Of a stretch of DNA of 64,000 nucleotides, positions 61,321 through 64,000 are shown one piece after another. Location: NCBI RefSeq assembly GCF_001425905.1, contig NZ_LMDY01000013.1, forward strand, positions 316,177 through 380,176, read 5' to 3'. A program made the translations under genes and the position numbers. The DNA comes from Methylibium sp. Root1272. GTDB lineage: Bacteria; Pseudomonadota; Gammaproteobacteria; Burkholderiales; Burkholderiaceae_C. Every line of letters begins with the position of its first letter. Position 1 is the first letter of the stretch. Below the pieces are notes generated by a model. It worked only from the letters and a program-made list of their open reading frames with translations. It was not told the DNA's origin and ran no database searches.

Positions 61321-62724
61321 ATGAGCGCCGACGTCTGGTCCCAAGGCTGCGAACGCCTGGCGACCGAGCTGCCCGAGCAGCAGTTCAACACCTGGATCCG
61401 TCCTCTCCCCGCGGCCGAACTCGTCGACCGCGGTGATTCGGCCGTGGCCACGCTGCGGGTGCCCAACCGCTTCAAGCTCGACTGGATCCGCAACCAGTAC
61501 GCCGCGCGCATCGAATCCGTGCTCAGCGACCTGGCCGGCAAGCCGGTGCGCCTGGACCTGCAACTCGCCGCCCGCGAAGCCCCACCGCGGCCGTCGTCCG
61601 AGGCGCCGCGCAGCAACGGCCATCCGCAGGCCGCCGGCCAGTGGCTCGGTGCCCCCTCGTCATCGAACGCCGGGGCCTACGCGCAGGCCGCCGCACCGAC
61701 GCCGCAGCACCGGCTCAACACCGCCCTGACCTTCGACACCCTGGTGCCGGGCCGGGCCAACCAGATGGCGCGCACCGCGGCGCTGCACGTGGCCGGCGCG
61801 CCGGGCGTCATGTACAACCCGCTGTTCATCTACGGCGGCGTGGGCCTGGGCAAGACGCACCTCATCCACGCGGTGGGCAACGCGCTGCTGCGCGACAAGC
61901 CCGATGCCCGCATCCTCTACCTGCACGCCGAGCAGTTCATCACCGACGTGGTGAAGAACTACCAGCGCAAGACCTTCGACGAGCTGAAGGCCAAGTACCA
62001 CTCGCTCGACCTGCTGCTGATCGACGACGTGCAGTTCTTCGCCGGCAAGGAGCGCACCCAGGAGGAGTTCTTCAACGCCTTCGAGGCGCTGCTGGCCAAG
62101 CGCGCGCACATCATCATGACCAGCGACACCTACCCCAAGGGGCTGGCCGACATCGACGAGCGCCTCACCTCGCGCTTCGACGCCGGGCTCACGGTGGCCA
62201 TCGAGCCGCCCGAGCTGGAGATGCGTGTCGCGATCCTGATGAAGAAGTCCGACGTCGAAGGCACGCCGATGCCCGAGGACGTGGCCTTCTTCGTGGCCAA
62301 GAACGTGCGCGCCAACGTGCGCGAGCTCGAGGGCGCACTGCGCAAGGTGCTGGCCTATGCGCGCTTCAGCCAGAAGGACATCAACATCGCGCTGGCCCGC
62401 GAGGCGCTGAAGGACCTGCTGTCGATCCAGAACCGCCAGGTGGGTGTGGAGAACATCCAGAAGACCGTGGCCGACTTCTACAAGATCAAGGTCGCCGACA
62501 TGTACTCGAAGAAGCGCCCCGCCAGCATCGCCCGGCCGCGCCAGATCGCGATGTACCTCGCCAAGGAACTGACGCAGAAGAGCCTGCCCGAGATCGGCGA
62601 GCTGTTCGGTGGCCGGGACCACACCACGGTGCTGCACGCGGTGCGCAAGATCGGCGGCGAGCGCGGCAAGAACACCGAACTGAACCAGCAGCTCCACGTG
62701 CTGGAACAGACTCTCAAGGGTTGA
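61321..62724 (+). CDS. dnaA: Chromosomal replication initiator DnaA
   Basis: A 467-residue initiator. Domain I is near [23 protein letters not shown] variable linker (residues ~85-130) is rich in Ala/Pro/Ser. The AAA+ domain has [16 protein letters not shown] and [21 protein letters not shown]. The DNA-binding domain IV ends with the [15 protein letters not shown] signature. The start atg 61321 is used. The upstream region carries two DnaA boxes; the usual neighbour rpmH is now 3.8 kb away because of the transposon. Confidence 0.98.
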   Translation: MSADVWSQGCERLATELPEQQFNTWIRPLPAAELVDRGDSAVATLRVPNRFKLDWIRNQYAARIESVLSDLAGKPVRLDLQLAAREAPPRPSSEAPRSNGHPQAAGQWLGAPSSSNAGAYAQAAAPTPQHRLNTALTFDTLVPGRANQMARTAALHVAGAPGVMYNPLFIYGGVGLGKTHLIHAVGNALLRDKPDARILYLHAEQFITDVVKNYQRKTFDELKAKYHSLDLLLIDDVQFFAGKERTQEEFFNAFEALLAKRAHIIMTSDTYPKGLADIDERLTSRFDAGLTVAIEPPELEMRVAILMKKSDVEGTPMPEDVAFFVAKNVRANVRELEGALRKVLAYARFSQKDINIALAREALKDLLSIQNRQVGVENIQKTVADFYKIKVADMYSKKRPASIARPRQIAMYLAKELTQKSLPEIGELFGGRDHTTVLHAVRKIGGERGKNTELNQQLHVLEQTLKG

Positions 62725-62787
62725 AGCATGCGCAAGCCGATGCCGTCAAGTGACAAGCCTGGGGACAAGTTCGGAACAAGCATCGAG

Positions 62788-62796
62788 TCATCCACA
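62788..62796 (+). promoter_or_regulatory. DnaA-box-like site in the dnaA-dnaN gap
   Basis: TCATCCACA is one mismatch from TTATCCACA. It lies in the 234-nt dnaA-dnaN spacer, which otherwise holds no gene. Confidence 0.5.
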
Positions 62797-62905
62797 GCCC
62801 GAGGCCGACCGCCAGAGTTGTTGTCGGCGGCTCCCGCGCAAACCGAGCCACGGCCCACAGGGTTGAAGCCAAGCTAAGTGATTGCCGGAACAAGCGAAAA
62901 TGGCC

Positions 62906-62914
62906 TTGTCCACA
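62906..62914 (+). promoter_or_regulatory. DnaA-box-like site before dnaN
   Basis: TTGTCCACA, the same variant as the box before dnaA, lies 45 nt ahead of the dnaN start. Confidence 0.55.
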
Positions 62915-62958
62915 CGAAGTGCCGGCCCCTACTAAAACGACTATCTGAAGAGGTTTAA

Positions 62959-64000
62959 ATGATTGTCTTGAAGAGCCCGCAGGAAAAATTTCTGGGTGCA
63001 CTGCAAGCCGTCGCCGGCATCGTCGAGCGGCGCCACACCTTGCCGGTGCTGGCCAACGTGCTGATGCGCAAGACCGGCAACGCGATCGAGTTCACCACCA
63101 GCGACCTCGAGATCCAGGTCCGCACCCAGGCCGAGTTCGACGGCGATGCCGGCAACTTCAGCACCACCGTCGGTGCGCGCAAGCTGATCGACATCCTGCG
63201 CACCCTGCCGGCCGACCAGAACGTGACGCTCAGCAGCGCGCAGAGCAAGCTCACGCTCACCGGCGGTAAGAGCCGCTTCACGTTGCAGACGTTGCCCGCC
63301 GAAGACTTCCCGCTGGTGCAGGAGGCGGCCGATTTCGGTCCGGCCTTCAGCGTGCCACAGAAGAGCCTGAAGGCACTGATCGCCCAGGTGCACTTCGCGA
63401 TGGCGGTGCACGACATCCGCTACTACCTCAACGGCATCCTGTTCGTCGCCGAAGGCAAGAGCCTCACGCTGGTGGCCACCGACGGCCACCGCCTTGCGCT
63501 GGCCCAGGCCACGCTCGATGTGGAGATGCCCAAGCAGGAGGTCATCCTGCCGCGCAAGACGGTGCTGGAACTGCAGCGCCTGCTGAAGGACGAAGACGCC
63601 GCCATCGAGATGCGCTTCGCCGGCAACCAGGCCAAGTTCGCGTTCTCGGGCATGGAGTTCGTGACCAAGCTGGTCGAGGGCAAGTTCCCCGACTACAACC
63701 GCGTGATCCCCAAGAACCACAAGAACCACGTCACGCTGGGCCGTGCGCCGCTGCTGGCCAGCCTGCAGCGCGCCGCCATCCTGACCAGCGAGAAGTTCAA
63801 GGGCGTGCGCCTGAACTTCGACCCCGGCACGCTGCGCATCGCCTCCAGCAACGCCGAGCAGGAAGAGGCCAAGGAAGAGCTCGAGATCGACTACGGCGGC
63901 GACGCCATCGAGATCGGCTTCAACGTCACCTACCTGATGGACGTGCTGGCCAACATGGGCCAGGAGATGGTCACCTTGTCGCTGCAGGACTCCAACAGCT
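62959..64000 (+). CDS. dnaN: DNA polymerase III beta subunit (sliding clamp), 5' part
   Basis: The first 347 residues are present and the window ends before the stop. LKSPQEKFLGALQAVAGIVERRHTLPVLANVLM, IRYYLNGILFVAEGKSLTLVATDGHRLAL and EFVTKLVEGKFPDYNRVIP are clamp hallmarks from its domains. The start atg 62959 follows gaagagg. It forms the processivity ring of the replicative polymerase. Confidence 0.97.
   Translation, partial: MIVLKSPQEKFLGALQAVAGIVERRHTLPVLANVLMRKTGNAIEFTTSDLEIQVRTQAEFDGDAGNFSTTVGARKLIDILRTLPADQNVTLSSAQSKLTLTGGKSRFTLQTLPAEDFPLVQEAADFGPAFSVPQKSLKALIAQVHFAMAVHDIRYYLNGILFVAEGKSLTLVATDGHRLALAQATLDVEMPKQEVILPRKTVLELQRLLKDEDAAIEMRFAGNQAKFAFSGMEFVTKLVEGKFPDYNRVIPKNHKNHVTLGRAPLLASLQRAAILTSEKFKGVRLNFDPGTLRIASSNAEQEEAKEELEIDYGGDAIEIGFNVTYLMDVLANMGQEMVTLSLQDSNS

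Overview
The window is very GC-rich, gene-dense bacterial chromosome. Gene content and order point to a betaproteobacterium of the order Burkholderiales, most like the Rubrivivax/Methylibium/Leptothrix group. The supporting evidence is divergent yggS/pilT with pilU, the rpmH-rnpA-yidD-yidC-mnmE string beside dnaA-dnaN, mnmG-rsmG with parA/parB, and kdsD-kdsC-lptC. The genus is an inference from layout; no rRNA or tRNA gene is present to fix it.

Layout. 1-5 kb: tail of a branched-chain amino acid permease, yggS, and the pilus retraction ATPases pilT and pilU with a cyclic-nucleotide-binding gene between them. 4.8-12.5 kb: dolP-like, diaA/gmhA-like, yraN, rsmI, tldD, threonine dehydratase, then DAHP synthase preceded by an apparent aromatic-codon attenuator. 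12.5-21.5 kb: cobalamin adenosyltransferase, an FAD oxidase, a GAF-GGDEF protein, and the prkA-yeaH-spoVR stress operon behind a sigma54-type promoter. 21.8-28.1 kb: parB, a hydrolase, parA, a VapBC-type toxin-antitoxin pair, a lipocalin, rsmG and mnmG, with a perfect parS site inside mnmG. 28-33 kb: trehalose synthesis (otsB, a GH15 enzyme, otsA). 33-37.5 kb: a peptide secretion cassette made of a LuxR-type regulator, a 55-residue double-glycine peptide precursor, an HlyD-family adaptor and a C39-peptidase ABC exporter. 38-48 kb: an ABC-2 exporter, hydrolase, TSUP permease, a candidate small RNA, a GMC oxidoreductase, MarC, a glycine-rich RNA-binding protein and an SDR. 47-57.6 kb: lptC-kdsC-kdsD, a Kef-type antiporter, apt, then mnmE, yidC, yidD, rnpA and rpmH.

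57.8-61.2 kb: a 3,430-bp transposon with 18-bp terminal inverted repeats and a perfect 8-bp target duplication sits exactly between rpmH and dnaA, the usual replication-origin interval. It carries an IS1-like transposase and five passenger genes. These include a two-gene module whose larger protein looks like an ADP-ribosyltransferase-fold enzyme. dnaA and the start of dnaN close the window, with DnaA boxes on both sides of dnaA.

Most chromosomal genes form tight same-strand runs with 1-14-nt overlaps, so translational coupling is probably common. The least ordinary parts are the transposon inside the origin region, the double-glycine peptide system, the attenuator before DAHP synthase, the vapBC pair directly ahead of parA, and the unassigned small RNA near 43 kb.
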